From the NCBI GenBank assembly GCA_902573835.1, contig CACGKZ010000006.1, forward strand, positions 1 to 47,290: a stretch of DNA of 47,290 nucleotides, in the 5' to 3' direction. The position numbers and the translations under genes are program-made. The notes beneath the pieces are model-generated. The model made no database searches and was not told the origin of the DNA. It saw nothing but the letters and a program-made list of their open reading frames with translations. The DNA comes from an uncultured Pelagibacteraceae bacterium. GTDB taxonomy: Bacteria > Pseudomonadota > Alphaproteobacteria > Pelagibacterales > Pelagibacteraceae. How positions within the stretch are numbered: the first letter of the stretch is position 1; each line of letters starts with the position of its first letter. Below are positions 37,957 through 47,086 of this stretch, piece by piece.

Positions 37957-38889
37957 ATGAAAATTTTATCTGGAACTAGTAATCCTAAATTAAGCAAAGA
38001 AATCTCAAAGCTGCTTAAACTCAAACTTGTGAATACGAATATAAAAAGATTTTCTGATGGAGAAATTTATATTGAAATAAATGAAAACATAAGAGGAAAC
38101 AGTGTATTTGTAATTCAATCAACTTCGAATCCAGCAAATGACAATTTAATGGAATTGCTATTGTGTATAGATGCTTTAAGAAGATCTTCGGCAAAAAATA
38201 TCACTGCAGTTATTCCTTACTATGGATATGCCAGACAAGACAGAAAAGTAGTTCCAAGAACATCTATCTCTGCAAAAGTTGTTGCAAATTTAATCACAAA
38301 TGCTGGAGCCAGCAGAGTTGTAACAGTAGATTTACATGCTGGTCAAATTCAGGGATTTTTTGATATGCCAGTTGATAACCTTTTTACAACTCCTTTGTTT
38401 GCGAGGTATATTAAAAAAAAATTGAAAAATAAAAAATTAATATGTGTTTCACCTGATGTTGGTGGAGTTCAAAGAACTAGAGGTCTAGCAACAAAGATTA
38501 AAGCAGACTTAGCAATTATTGATAAAAGAAGACCTAGACCAGGTAAGTCTCAAGTGATGAATATAATTGGTGACGTTAAAGGCAAAACTTGCATTATTGT
38601 TGATGATATTATTGATAGTGGCGGAACAATAGTAAATGCAGTTGATGCTTTAAAAAAGAACGGTGCCACTGATGTTTATGTATTTATCACTCATGCTGTA
38701 TTAAGTGGTGACGCCACTAACAAAATAAAAAAATCAAAAATAAAAAAATTAATAATAACTGACACAATTGATAACTCTCAAAAAATAAAAAATAACAATA
38801 AAATCGAGGTATTATCTATCTCTTCGTTGATGGCAGAGGCCATAAAAAGAATTTCTAACTCAACATCTGTGTCAGATTTGTTTAATTAA
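37957..38889 (+). CDS. prs: ribose-phosphate pyrophosphokinase
   Basis: Prs makes phosphoribosyl pyrophosphate from ribose 5-phosphate and ATP for purine, pyrimidine, histidine and NAD synthesis. The 310-residue length is standard. Signatures include the N-terminal RFSDGEIYIEINENIRG, the YYGYARQDRK motif near 86-95, DLHAGQIQGFFDMPVDNL near 126-143 (divalent cation site) and the PRPP-binding loop CIIVDDIIDSGGTIVNA near 213-229. It leads a cluster with rplY, pth and ychF that I recall from other alphaproteobacteria. The 54-bp spacer to rplY shows no clear terminator. Confidence 0.97.
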   Translation: MKILSGTSNPKLSKEISKLLKLKLVNTNIKRFSDGEIYIEINENIRGNSVFVIQSTSNPANDNLMELLLCIDALRRSSAKNITAVIPYYGYARQDRKVVPRTSISAKVVANLITNAGASRVVTVDLHAGQIQGFFDMPVDNLFTTPLFARYIKKKLKNKKLICVSPDVGGVQRTRGLATKIKADLAIIDKRRPRPGKSQVMNIIGDVKGKTCIIVDDIIDSGGTIVNAVDALKKNGATDVYVFITHAVLSGDATNKIKKSKIKKLIITDTIDNSQKIKNNNKIEVLSISSLMAEAIKRISNSTSVSDLFN

Positions 38890-38943
38890 CACTTGTTTTA
38901 TTTTTAAAGTTGAGTTAAATAGCCTTTTCAAAATTAATAATTT

Positions 38944-39708
38944 ATGATTAATATAAAAGCTAACAAAAGAGAAAAATCTACAACAGGTTTCACCAATAAA
39001 TTAAGATTAGATGGTTTTATTCCAGCCATATTATACGGTGGAAAAAACCCTAACGAGAAAATATCTATAGCAAAAAAAGATCTAAAAAATTTTATTCAAA
39101 ATGAGTCTTTTTTATCTACTGTATTTGAAATAGACCTTAATGGTAAAAAAGAAAAAGTTTTACCTCGGGACGTAGCTTACCATGTAACTACAAATGAGCC
39201 GATACATTTGGATTTAATGAGAATAGTCTCTGGAACTAAAATTGTAATTGAAATTCCAGTTAAATTTATAAATAATAACGATTCACCCGGTCTTAAAAGA
39301 GGAGGCGTTCTTAATATAGTCAGAAGGAAAGTAGAATTGAGATGTCCAGCTGATAATATACCAGAAGATATTACTATAGACCTAGCTGGTACAGATATAG
39401 GTACAAGTATAAAAATTTCATCTGTAAAATTGCAAGAGAATGTTACACCTGTAATTACTGACAGAGACTTCGTTATAGCAACCGTAGCAGCGCCAACCAT
39501 TATTAAGGAACCTGAAAAACCTGCAGAGGGAGAAGCTGCTGAAGGTGCTGAGGGTGAAGCTGCGGCTGAAGGAGCAGAAGCAACTGCAGAAACATCTGGT
39601 AAAGAGGGTGAACCAGCTAAAAAAGATGAAAAAGGTAAAGATGCGTCACCTGACAAAAAACCTGCTGACAAAAAACCTGCTGAGAAAAAACCTGCTGAGA
39701 AAAAATAA
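38944..39708 (+). CDS. rplY: 50S ribosomal protein L25 (CTC family) with a low-complexity tail
   Basis: L25 binds 5S rRNA. The 254-residue protein has the L25 domain (about 1-95, with GFIPAILYGGKNPNEKISI and HLDLMRI) and the second beta domain of the CTC form (KFINNNDSPGLKRGGVLNIVRRKVELRCPADNIPEDITIDL). After about residue 186 it ends in a charged tail: a Glu/Ala/Gly-rich block followed by a Lys/Pro block built from a 15-bp tandem DNA repeat. Ala/Glu/Lys tails are common in alphaproteobacterial L25. It is followed 5 nt later by pth. Confidence 0.94.
   Translation: MINIKANKREKSTTGFTNKLRLDGFIPAILYGGKNPNEKISIAKKDLKNFIQNESFLSTVFEIDLNGKKEKVLPRDVAYHVTTNEPIHLDLMRIVSGTKIVIEIPVKFINNNDSPGLKRGGVLNIVRRKVELRCPADNIPEDITIDLAGTDIGTSIKISSVKLQENVTPVITDRDFVIATVAAPTIIKEPEKPAEGEAAEGAEGEAAAEGAEATAETSGKEGEPAKKDEKGKDASPDKKPADKKPAEKKPAEKK
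39652..39705 (+). repeat. 15-bp tandem repeat in the L25 tail
   Basis: Units of 15 bp begin at 39652, 39667, 39682 and 39697 (the last is partial), each GA(C/G) followed by AAAAAA and CCTGCT, coding for DKKPA or EKKPA. The repeat lies inside rplY and would expand or contract by slippage without shifting the frame. Confidence 0.9.
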
Positions 39709-39713
39709 ATAAT

Positions 39714-40286
39714 ATGCTTTTATTAGTTGGACTAGGAAATCCAGGACCTGACAGTGAGAATAATCGACATAACATCGGGTTTAAAATAATCGATGCAATC
39801 AATTCTCATTTTAAACTCTCGAAACAGAAACCTAAATTTAAAGGGCTTTTAACTACTGGAAATATCGAGTCTAAAAAGGTTTATGCTATCAAACCTTTAA
39901 CTTTTATGAACAACTCAGGAACAGCTATAAAAGAGTTAATAGATTATTTTAAAATAGATGCAAAAAACGTAATAGTATTTCATGATGATTTGGATATTGA
40001 TTTCGGAAAAGTTAAGGCTAAAGTAGGTGGAACAAGCGCTGGTCACAACGGAATAAAATCTATAGACAAATTTATTGGCACAGATTATTCAAGAGTGAGG
40101 GTTGGAATAGGTCATCCAAAAGAAAAAAAGAGAGTTAATAGTCACGTTCTAGAAGATTTTAAAGATGATGAAGAAGAAAGAATTAAAGAGATTACTGAAA
40201 GTATCGTAAAATTAGTTCCTACTTTAATAGACAAAAAAATTGATTTATTTTCAAGTAAAGTTAATCAAAATTTAAATGGGATTTAA
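39714..40286 (+). CDS. pth: peptidyl-tRNA hydrolase
   Basis: Pth frees tRNA from peptidyl-tRNA that drops off ribosomes. The 190-residue length is normal. Family signatures are LLLVGLGNPGPDSENNRHNIGF at the N-terminus (with the catalytic His in RHN), KPLTFMNNSGTAI near 61-73, VFHDDLDIDFGKVKAKVGGTSAGHNGIKSI near 89-118 and RVRVGIGHP near 126-134. It lies 5 nt after rplY and overlaps ychF by 11 nt. Confidence 0.96.
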   Translation: MLLLVGLGNPGPDSENNRHNIGFKIIDAINSHFKLSKQKPKFKGLLTTGNIESKKVYAIKPLTFMNNSGTAIKELIDYFKIDAKNVIVFHDDLDIDFGKVKAKVGGTSAGHNGIKSIDKFIGTDYSRVRVGIGHPKEKKRVNSHVLEDFKDDEEERIKEITESIVKLVPTLIDKKIDLFSSKVNQNLNGI

Positions 40287-41346
40287 ATGCGGTATTGTTG
40301 GTTTGCCCAATGTGGGAAAGTCAACATTATTTAATGCTTTAACTTCAACAAAAAATGCTGAGGCAGCTAATTTTCCTTTCTGTACAATTGACCCCAATAT
40401 TGGAGTAGTTGAAGTACCAGATAAACGTTTAGATACTCTCGCAAAATTATCAAATTCAAAAAAAAAAATTTATACTACAATAACTTTCGTAGATATTGCT
40501 GGCTTAGTAAAAGGCGCATCAAAGGGAGAGGGATTGGGAAACAAGTTTTTATCTCATATCAGAGAAGTTGATGCTATTATTCACTTAGTAAGATGTTTTG
40601 AAAGTCAAAATATTCAGCATGTCAATAATAAGGTAAATCCAGTCGAGGATCTTGAAACAATTAAAACAGAAATTGCATTATCTGATATTGAAACTATTCA
40701 AAAAAAACTTGAAAAATCAAAAAAAAAACTACTTTCTAAAAAAGAAATAGAGATTTTAGAAAAATCACTAGAAACACTTAATGGTGGAAATGAACTTAAT
40801 AATTTAGATCAACCGTCGAAAGTATTTTTACGTCAAATCGGTTTACTTAGTTTAAAACCCAAAATAATTGTATGTAATGTTGATGAAACTATTTTAAAAG
40901 AGGGAAATGAACACACGTTAAGTATTATTAATGCTTACCCAAAAGAAAAAGTGATTACAATCTGCGCTGATATTGAAGATCAACTATCTAGTTTAACAGA
41001 AGACGAAAAATCAAAATTTATGAGAGAGATAGGCCTTGAAAAGATGGGTATAAGCAAACTTATTAAAGAAGGATATGACTTGCTTGATTTAGAAACTTTT
41101 TTTACTTCTGGAAAAGAAGAAAGCCGAGCTTGGACTGTAAGAAAAAATACCTCGGCTCCAAAAGCTGCTGGCGTTATTCACACTGACTTTGAAAAAAATT
41201 TTATAAGAGCTGAAGCTGTCGATGCTGCAGATTTCATCAAATTTGGAAGTGCTGAAAAATGTAAAGAAAATGGAAAATTAAGAATAGAAGGTAAAGATTA
41301 TATTGTTAAAGATGGTGACGTACTATATTTCAGGGTTAACCCTTGA
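40276..41346 (+). CDS. ychF: Obg-like ATPase YchF
   Basis: YchF is a P-loop translation-associated NTPase that prefers ATP. The 356-residue protein has the P-loop GLPNVGKSTLFNAL near 8-21, the switch motif FPFCTIDPNIGVVEVPD near 34-50, VDIAGLVKGASKGEGLGNKFLSHIREVDAI near 72-101, and the degenerate G4 motif CNVDE in place of NKxD, the hallmark of YchF. The C-terminal TGS domain includes ESRAWTV and HTDFEKNFIRAEAV. It overlaps pth by 11 nt. Its stop lies inside the 3' end of the convergent cytochrome c1 gene, with a 24-bp overlap. Confidence 0.96.
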   Translation: MGFKCGIVGLPNVGKSTLFNALTSTKNAEAANFPFCTIDPNIGVVEVPDKRLDTLAKLSNSKKKIYTTITFVDIAGLVKGASKGEGLGNKFLSHIREVDAIIHLVRCFESQNIQHVNNKVNPVEDLETIKTEIALSDIETIQKKLEKSKKKLLSKKEIEILEKSLETLNGGNELNNLDQPSKVFLRQIGLLSLKPKIIVCNVDETILKEGNEHTLSIINAYPKEKVITICADIEDQLSSLTEDEKSKFMREIGLEKMGISKLIKEGYDLLDLETFFTSGKEESRAWTVRKNTSAPKAAGVIHTDFEKNFIRAEAVDAADFIKFGSAEKCKENGKLRIEGKDYIVKDGDVLYFRVNP

Positions 41347-42099
41347 CCATATTTTTTTCATGCTCAAAAAAACTAATATTGATAGCAAAACAAGATATAA
41401 AATTACTTTAACTCCAGTTTTGTGTCTACTTTCTAATTCTGGTTCAGCGGCCCAGCTTAAAAAAGTAGTAACATCTTTAGCCATTTGATCAACTGTTGCC
41501 TCTGTGCCATCAGCGTACTCTACTAAACCATCTGACAAATTATTTGGCATTTTGATTTTATTGCCGATCATATATTTATTATAATAAACGCCCTCATCTA
41601 ATGTTACGCCAGGAGGCGGATCCTCATAACCAACTAAAACTGAGTAAATATAATTAGCCCCTCCTTTTCTTGCTTTTACTAATACAGACATATCAGGAGG
41701 ATATGCTCCTCCATTAGCTGCTGCAGCAGCATTAACATTTGGGTAAGGACTCACAAATTTATCTGAGGGCCTTCCTGGTCTAGTAAACATTTCACCTTGA
41801 GCGTCTGGACCATCAGTCACTTCAAAACCTGCAGCTATAGCTTTAACTTCCTCTTCTGAGAATTCAGGTCCCCCAGGTTCTCCAAGATTTCTATAGCTTA
41901 AATACTGCATAGAATGGCAAGAGGCACAAACTTCATTATACACTTGATATCCCCTTTGTAGCGAGGCTCTATCAAATTTTCCCAGCAAACCTTTAAAGCT
42001 CCAGTCTACTTTAATTGGATCTATTTGCTCTGCAGATTTTAAAGTATTAAAAATTGTAAGAGATAATAGAATACAAAATAATAATTTAAATTTTTTCAT
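41323..42099 (-). CDS. petC: cytochrome c1 of the bc1 complex
   Basis: Cytochrome c1 receives electrons from the Rieske protein and passes them to soluble cytochrome c. The 258-residue protein has a signal peptide (about 1-23, cleaved near LKSA), the haem c motif Cys58-Ala-Ser-Cys61-His62, [20 protein letters not shown] near 118-137, the [11 protein letters not shown] segment and a C-terminal membrane anchor ([17 protein letters not shown]) followed by a short tail. It overlaps petB by 14 nt in the petABC operon. Its last codons overlap the end of ychF. Confidence 0.95.
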   Translation of the reverse strand: MKKFKLLFCILLSLTIFNTLKSAEQIDPIKVDWSFKGLLGKFDRASLQRGYQVYNEVCASCHSMQYLSYRNLGEPGGPEFSEEEVKAIAAGFEVTDGPDAQGEMFTRPGRPSDKFVSPYPNVNAAAAANGGAYPPDMSVLVKARKGGANYIYSVLVGYEDPPPGVTLDEGVYYNKYMIGNKIKMPNNLSDGLVEYADGTEATVDQMAKDVTTFLSWAAEPELESRHKTGVKVILYLVLLSILVFLSMKKIWSRVNPEI

Positions 42100-43345
42100 T
42101 ATCCTTCTTAGCCATTGAATAATCGGCTGATCCTGATAGGACTGGATCAGAAATGCTTAAAGGGACAGGTTCAGTTTTTTCTAAATACCCAACCACTGGT
42201 AATATAACTATAAAGTGAAGGAAATAATAAATAGTTCCGACTCTTGCTAAAACTAAATAAATACCCTCAGCCGGCATAGCTCCTACATAACCTAAAACTA
42301 ATACATCTATAACTAAGATCCAAAAGAACTGCCTATAAATTGGTCTGAATACTGCCGACCTTACTTTCGAAGTGTCTAACCATGGCAGAACAAATAAAAT
42401 AAATATCGCCCCGAACATGAGAATTACACCGCCGAGTTTATCCGGAACTGACCTTAAAATTGCATAGAATGGTAGCAAATACCATTCAGGAACTATGTGT
42501 GCTGGGGTAACCATTGGGTTTGCTTGTATATAGTTATCTGAGTGCCCCAGAACATTTGGAGCGAAAAATACGAAACCAGCGAAAATAATCATAAATAGAA
42601 GTAATGCAAAAGCATCTTTAATAGTTATATACGGGTGAAAAGGAACTGTATCCTTAGATGGTTTTTTAATATCTATTCCAACTGGATTGTTATTTCCTGG
42701 TACGTGTAATGCCCATATATGTAGAACAACTAAACCTAATATTAAAAAAGGTATTAAATAATGTAAGCTAAAAAATCTTGTTAGAGTAGGATTATCAACC
42801 GAGTACGCACCCCACAACCATGTTGTTATGCTATCGCCAATTAAAGGAATTGCACTAAATAGATTGGTAATAACTGTAGCTCCCCAAAAACTCATTTGGC
42901 CCCATGGTAATACATATCCCATGAATGCAGCAGCCATCATAAGAAGGTATATCATTAAACCTAATATCCATATTATTTCTCTCGGAGACTTATAAGATCC
43001 ATAAAATAATGACCTAAATATATGAATGTAAACTGCAAGAAAAAACATTGAAGCACCATTGCTGTGGATGTATCTAATCAGCCAACCGTAGTTAACGTCT
43101 CTCATAATGTGTTCAACACTTGCAAAAGCTAGGTCTGCGTGGGCCACATAATGCATAGCTAAAACTATTCCAGTGATAATTTGGGTCAACAAACAAAAAG
43201 TTAATATACCGCCAAAGGTCCACCAATAATTTAAATTTTTAGGAGTTGGATAATCTGTTAAATGAGACGCCAATGATAACAAAGGCAATCTATCATTAAA
43301 CCATTTTCCAGCTTTTGACTTTGGTACGTATTCTTGTTCACTCAT
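42086..43345 (-). CDS. petB: cytochrome b of the bc1 complex
   Basis: Cytochrome b carries haems bL and bH and both quinone sites. The 419-residue protein shows about eight membrane helices, haem-ligand His residues in helices II and IV ([56 protein letters not shown]), the [20 protein letters not shown] helix C-cd1 region and the Qo-site PEWY motif in [17 protein letters not shown]. The length is normal for alphaproteobacteria. It starts 5 nt after petA and overlaps petC by 14 nt. Confidence 0.97.
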   Translation of the reverse strand: MSEQEYVPKSKAGKWFNDRLPLLSLASHLTDYPTPKNLNYWWTFGGILTFCLLTQIITGIVLAMHYVAHADLAFASVEHIMRDVNYGWLIRYIHSNGASMFFLAVYIHIFRSLFYGSYKSPREIIWILGLMIYLLMMAAAFMGYVLPWGQMSFWGATVITNLFSAIPLIGDSITTWLWGAYSVDNPTLTRFFSLHYLIPFLILGLVVLHIWALHVPGNNNPVGIDIKKPSKDTVPFHPYITIKDAFALLLFMIIFAGFVFFAPNVLGHSDNYIQANPMVTPAHIVPEWYLLPFYAILRSVPDKLGGVILMFGAIFILFVLPWLDTSKVRSAVFRPIYRQFFWILVIDVLVLGYVGAMPAEGIYLVLARVGTIYYFLHFIVILPVVGYLEKTEPVPLSISDPVLSGSADYSMAKKDNEKI

Positions 43346-43350
43346 AAATT

Positions 43351-43872
43351 TTATCCGATCTTAATTGTGTTAGCATCAACAAATTCATACTTTGGTATCT
43401 CCATATTTTTAGGTGCTGGACCTTTTCTAATTCTGCCTGACAAATCATAATGCGAACCATGGCATGGACAAAACCATCCTTTGTAATCTCCTTTATTCGA
43501 GAGAGGAACGCATCCAAGGTGTGTACAAACTCCTAACATAACAAGCCACTCATCTTTTCCATTTTTTACTCTCTCTTCATCTTTTTCTGGATGAGGAAGC
43601 TCTTCTAATGAAACTGATCTTGCCTCTAAAATTTCTTCTTGGGTTCGTCTTTTTAAAAAAACAGGTTTTCCTCTCCATAAAACAGTAATAGATTTTCCTG
43701 GTTCAATTTGACTTATATCAACTTCTGTGGTTGCTAGAGCTTTTTGAGCTTTATCTGGATTCATTTGGTCTATTAAGGGCCATATAACTGCCCCTAGACC
43801 AACTGCGCCAACAGTGTAGCTAGTTGTAAATAAAAAATCTCTTCTTGTTGTCTTTTTTTCTGATTTGTCCAT
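43351..43872 (-). CDS. petA: ubiquinol-cytochrome c reductase Rieske iron-sulfur subunit
   Basis: The Rieske subunit takes electrons from ubiquinol at the Qo site. The 173-residue protein has a Tat-like N-terminus (TTRRDFLF at 8-15) leading into a membrane anchor at about 15-34, then the [2Fe-2S] ligands Cys116-Thr-His118-Leu-Gly-Cys121 and Cys135-Pro-Cys137-His138. The open frame extends upstream to 44007, but that part runs into the divergent trmL gene and looks non-coding, and the ATG at 43872 gives the normal start. It is the first gene of petABC, with an 83-bp spacer to trmL. Confidence 0.95.
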   Translation of the reverse strand: MDKSEKKTTRRDFLFTTSYTVGAVGLGAVIWPLIDQMNPDKAQKALATTEVDISQIEPGKSITVLWRGKPVFLKRRTQEEILEARSVSLEELPHPEKDEERVKNGKDEWLVMLGVCTHLGCVPLSNKGDYKGWFCPCHGSHYDLSGRIRKGPAPKNMEIPKYEFVDANTIKIG

Positions 43873-43955
43873 ATTGATGTTTATACTCTTATTTATTAAA
43901 TAAGACAGAAAATTAATATTTTCTAGGGTCAGAATGACACATAATATTATTGAAA

Positions 43956-44405
43956 ATGATAAGCATTGCTCTTTATAAACCTGATATTCCGCAAAACACG
44001 GCTTCAATTTTAAGGCTTTGTGCCTGTCTTGGATTAAAAATGCATATTATTGAACCATGCGGTTTTAATTTAAACGATACTAGATTTAAAAGGGTAATAA
44101 TGGATTATATTAATCAGAGTAGTATTATCAGATATGATAGTTTTAAAGCACTTTTAAATAAAAATAAAAAATCGAGAGTAATATTATTGTCAACAAAAGC
44201 AAAAAAATCGCTATTTAAATTTAATTTTAAAAAAAATGATATCATCCTCTTTGGTAGAGAAAGCAAAGGAGTGCCTGATAATATTCACAAAGAACTTAAA
44301 AATAAATTGAAAATTCCAATATCTAGCACAACAAGATCTTTAAATGTGGCGGCTGCCGCCTCCATATCAGCTGCTGAAGCTTTGAGACAAATTAAAAAAT
44401 TTTAA
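43956..44405 (+). CDS. trmL: tRNA (cytidine(34)-2'-O)-methyltransferase TrmL
   Basis: TrmL is a SPOUT-fold enzyme that 2'-O-methylates the wobble base of some tRNA-Leu species. The 149-residue protein has the start MISIALYKPDIPQNTASILRLCACLG, HIIEPCGFNLND near 33-44, the knot region IILFGRESKGVPDNIH near 97-112 and LKIPISSTTRSLNVAAAASISAAEALRQI at the end, all typical of the family. A TTG at 43950 is in frame, but the ATG at 43956 gives the standard start. hemF follows 1 nt later. It is divergent from petA. Confidence 0.92.
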   Translation: MISIALYKPDIPQNTASILRLCACLGLKMHIIEPCGFNLNDTRFKRVIMDYINQSSIIRYDSFKALLNKNKKSRVILLSTKAKKSLFKFNFKKNDIILFGRESKGVPDNIHKELKNKLKIPISSTTRSLNVAAAASISAAEALRQIKKF

Positions 44406-44406
44406 A

Positions 44407-45231
44407 ATGAATTTAGAAGTCAAAAAATTATATTCAGATAAGTGGTTTTCGTACTTACAAGCACAGATATGTAATCAATTTGAAGAAATTGAAAAAAATG
44501 CAAAGAGTTCAAAAAAATTTATTTCAACAAACTGGTTTAAAAAAATTAATGGTGGAGGTGGGACTTATAAAATATTAAGAAATGGAAGAGTATTCGATAA
44601 GGTGGGTGTAAATAAATCTACAGTTTCAGGTATATTTTCAAAAAAATTTCGTAAGAATATTCTTGGAGCGCAAAAAGATGGAAAATATTGGGCTTCTGGA
44701 ATTTCAGTTGTAGCCCATATGAAAAATCCCAAAGTTCCAGCTATTCATTTTAATACTAGATTTATAGTAACGGCAAAGAGTTGGTATGGGGGTGGAATAG
44801 ATTTAACACCTTGTTTTAAAGATAAAAAAGAGGAAATTTATTTTCATAATAATTTAAAAAAAGTTTGTAAGGAAAATAATAAGAATTATAATAAATTTAA
44901 AGAGTGGTGTGACGAATATTTTTATTTACCACACAGAAATGAGCCAAGAGGTATAGGGGGTATCTTTTTTGATTATGAAAATAAAAACTGGGAAAAAGAT
45001 TTTAAGTTTGTAAGAGAAGTGGGTATGAGCTTTCTTGAAATATCAAAAAATATTATAAAAAGAAAAATGAAACTTAGATATAGTAATAAAGATAAAGAGA
45101 AACAGCTTTTAAAAAGAGGACGATATGTGGAGTTTAATTTGTTATATGATAGGGGAACAAAATTTGGATTAAATTCTGGAGGAAACACCGAGGCAATTTT
45201 AATGTCCTTACCTCCTCATGCTAAATGGTAA
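44407..45231 (+). CDS. hemF: oxygen-dependent coproporphyrinogen III oxidase
   Basis: HemF oxidatively decarboxylates coproporphyrinogen III to protoporphyrinogen IX using O2, so haem synthesis here has the aerobic form. The 274-residue protein has FKKINGGGGTYKILRNGRVFDKVGVN near 38-63, VVAHMKNPKVPAIHFNTRFI near 98-117, WYGGGIDLTPCF near 122-133, HRNEPRGIGGIFFDY near 176-190 and YVEFNLLYDRGTKFGLNSGGNTEAILMSLPP near the end, the family signature. The stop overlaps the first bases of an extended greA frame. The neighbouring petABC operon consumes haem, a sensible association. Confidence 0.96.
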   Translation: MNLEVKKLYSDKWFSYLQAQICNQFEEIEKNAKSSKKFISTNWFKKINGGGGTYKILRNGRVFDKVGVNKSTVSGIFSKKFRKNILGAQKDGKYWASGISVVAHMKNPKVPAIHFNTRFIVTAKSWYGGGIDLTPCFKDKKEEIYFHNNLKKVCKENNKNYNKFKEWCDEYFYLPHRNEPRGIGGIFFDYENKNWEKDFKFVREVGMSFLEISKNIIKRKMKLRYSNKDKEKQLLKRGRYVEFNLLYDRGTKFGLNSGGNTEAILMSLPPHAKW

Positions 45232-45235
45232 AAAA

Positions 45236-45712
45236 ATGGATAAAGAACCTATTACAAAAGATGGTCTCGAAAAATTAAAAAAAGAATTAGAAAATTTAAA
45301 AAATATTGAACGTCCAAAAATTGTAGAAGCAATTTCAGAAGCTAGATCTCATGGTGACCTCAAAGAAAATGCAGAATATCATGCAGCAAAAGAACAACAA
45401 GCAAAAATTGAAGGAAGAGTTTTATCAATAAATGATACGATCGCTAGAGCTAATGTAATTGATGTTACAAAATTGGATAATAATGGTAAAGTAGTATTTG
45501 GCTCTACAATTACTGTGGAGGATTTAGAAACAAACAAAAAAATTAAATATAAATTAGTTGGAAAAGATGAAGCTGACATCAGTAAAAATTTTATTTTCTT
45601 TCAAAGCCCCATAGGTAAAGCTTTAATTGGAAAAAATTGTAATGATATGATTAGTGTAAATACACCCTCAGGAGAAAGAAATTTTGAGATATTGAAAGTA
45701 GATTATATTTAA
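45236..45712 (+). CDS. greA: transcription elongation factor GreA
   Basis: GreA rescues backtracked RNA polymerase by stimulating transcript cleavage. The 158-residue protein has the N-terminal coiled coil with the catalytic tip (ARSHGDLKENAEYHAAKEQQ near 36-55) and a C-terminal domain containing VVFGSTITVEDLETNKKIKYKLVG and SPIGKALIGKN. The frame opens at 45218, but the ATG at 45236 (MDKEPITKDG) gives the family start and length. It follows hemF by 4 nt and is convergent with cca. Confidence 0.96.
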   Translation: MDKEPITKDGLEKLKKELENLKNIERPKIVEAISEARSHGDLKENAEYHAAKEQQAKIEGRVLSINDTIARANVIDVTKLDNNGKVVFGSTITVEDLETNKKIKYKLVGKDEADISKNFIFFQSPIGKALIGKNCNDMISVNTPSGERNFEILKVDYI

Positions 45713-45714
45713 TT

Positions 45715-46974
45715 TCAAATACTATTTTTTTTAATAATTGTTTCAAAGTCTTTAGGTGATAAATTAAAATTATTATCAATCCAAATTTTTTCAGCTTCAT
45801 TCAAGATTTTACCAATTTTTTTTCCTTCTTGAATACCTCTTTTCAGTAAAAATTTTCCATCAAATGGGAATTTAGGAATTGATATTTTTTCTATAACTTT
45901 ATAAATATTGACCTCTTTGTTAGAAATTTTCTTCTTATCCAATAGGTTGAGAGTGAATAATATTTTTAAGTTCTTTAATCCCATATTATATGCATTATTT
46001 TTCAAATTTTTTTTAAAAAACTCTTTATTGGTTTTAAGCTCGTTAAACTTGCTACCTAATAATTTCAGATTATCTCGAATTTTATTTGACAATCTATATT
46101 TATGGCAAAAATATTCATGATTGTCTTTTAAATCTATCAAAAGAATTGACAGCAATAAAATTTCTGAGTTTTCAATATGGTTCCTAATTAAACTAAAGTT
46201 TTTTAACCTATTTAAATGTTTAAACTCTGGGAAAACTAACAAAAAAATTTCAGTAAGTTCTTTATTATCTGTTAATCTGTAAAAATTTTCTAGTTTTAAT
46301 ATTTTTAATAATTCAGATAAAACTCTTTCTTTTGAAAGAGCTTTGACTCCGTTTAAATTAAGTTTTATTGCTTGAACTGTAGAATATTCTATTGGTGATT
46401 TGTATTGTATAGTAAATCTTATAAATCTTATTATCCTAAGAAAATCCTCCTCAATTCTAGTTTGAGGATCACCAATAAATTTCACAATATTATTTTTTAG
46501 ATCGCTCACTCCTTGTTGGGGATCAAATATCTTTCCTTTCTTACTTAAGTAAATTGCATTTATTGTAAAATCTCGCCTTTTAGAATCTTCCTTCCAATCA
46601 TCTATAGTCTTAATTTCAGCATGTCTTCCATCGGTTTTAATATCTTTTCTTAATGTTGTTAATTCAAATTTATTTCGATCAAGTACAACAGTTACTGATC
46701 CATGTTCAAGACCAGTATCAATAATTTTAAATTTTGAATTTTCTAATTTTCTTTTTAATTCATCGGGTGTAAATATGGTTGCAATATCAATGTCGAAAAC
46801 ACTTTTCGATTGCAAATAATTTCTAACACAGCCCCCCACAAACATTGCAACTTCTTTTCCTTTTGTCTCGCCCTTTTCTAAATTTTTGAATAAAAGTTTA
46901 ATATCTTTAGAGTTATAAAACGGAAAAAAATATCTTTTAATATTTAAGACTAAATTTTCAATTTTTTTTTTCAT
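45715..46974 (-). CDS. cca: CCA tRNA nucleotidyltransferase
   Basis: The enzyme adds or repairs the 3'-CCA of tRNAs. The 419-residue protein has the class II nucleotidyltransferase core: the GG motif in FVGGCVRNYLQ near 45-55, catalytic DID at 61-63 in VFDIDIATIFTP, RKDIKTDGRHAEI, RRDFTINAIYL with its two conserved Asp/Asn residues, and EDFLRIIRFIRF of the neck region. The frame could be extended through the tRNA-Gln gene to 47028, but the ATG at 46974 is the sensible start. It lies only 5 nt after the tRNA-Gln CCA, with no Shine-Dalgarno sequence in that gap. Confidence 0.94.
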   Translation of the reverse strand: MKKKIENLVLNIKRYFFPFYNSKDIKLLFKNLEKGETKGKEVAMFVGGCVRNYLQSKSVFDIDIATIFTPDELKRKLENSKFKIIDTGLEHGSVTVVLDRNKFELTTLRKDIKTDGRHAEIKTIDDWKEDSKRRDFTINAIYLSKKGKIFDPQQGVSDLKNNIVKFIGDPQTRIEEDFLRIIRFIRFTIQYKSPIEYSTVQAIKLNLNGVKALSKERVLSELLKILKLENFYRLTDNKELTEIFLLVFPEFKHLNRLKNFSLIRNHIENSEILLLSILLIDLKDNHEYFCHKYRLSNKIRDNLKLLGSKFNELKTNKEFFKKNLKNNAYNMGLKNLKILFTLNLLDKKKISNKEVNIYKVIEKISIPKFPFDGKFLLKRGIQEGKKIGKILNEAEKIWIDNNFNLSPKDFETIIKKNSI

Positions 46975-46979
46975 TATTC

Positions 46980-47053
46980 TGGCTGGGGCACTAGGATTCG
47001 AACCTAGGATGGTGGTACCAAAAACCACTGCCTTACCGCTTGGCTATGCCCCA
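46980..47053 (-). tRNA. tRNA-Gln (anticodon TTG)
   Basis: The minus strand gives a 74-nt tRNA including encoded CCA. The acceptor stem is TGGGGCA pairing with TGCCCCA, the D arm is AGCC-AAGCGGTAA-GGC, the anticodon stem GTGGT/ACCAC holds the loop TTTTGGT with anticodon TTG, and the T arm is CCTAG-GTTCGAAT-CCTAG shaped. The weak U1-A72 pair and the TGGGGCATAGCCAAG start are the usual identity features of tRNA-Gln. It lies 33 nt after the ispE stop and 5 nt before the cca start, all on the same strand. Confidence 0.97.
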
Positions 47054-47086
47054 ATACTTTGCTTCATATATCATAAAAAATTTAAA

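Noticed and set aside
39177-39671. 164-codon Ala/Ser/Pro-rich open frame antisense to rplY
   Set aside because: It is generated by the Glu/Ala repeat tail of L25 read backwards and has no independent support.
43873-44007. 45-residue N-terminal extension of the Rieske protein
   Set aside because: It crosses the divergent trmL start and is hydrophobic noise. The ATG at 43872 gives the normal Tat-like N-terminus.
46975-47028. 18-residue N-terminal extension of Cca
   Set aside because: It is a translation of the tRNA-Gln gene.
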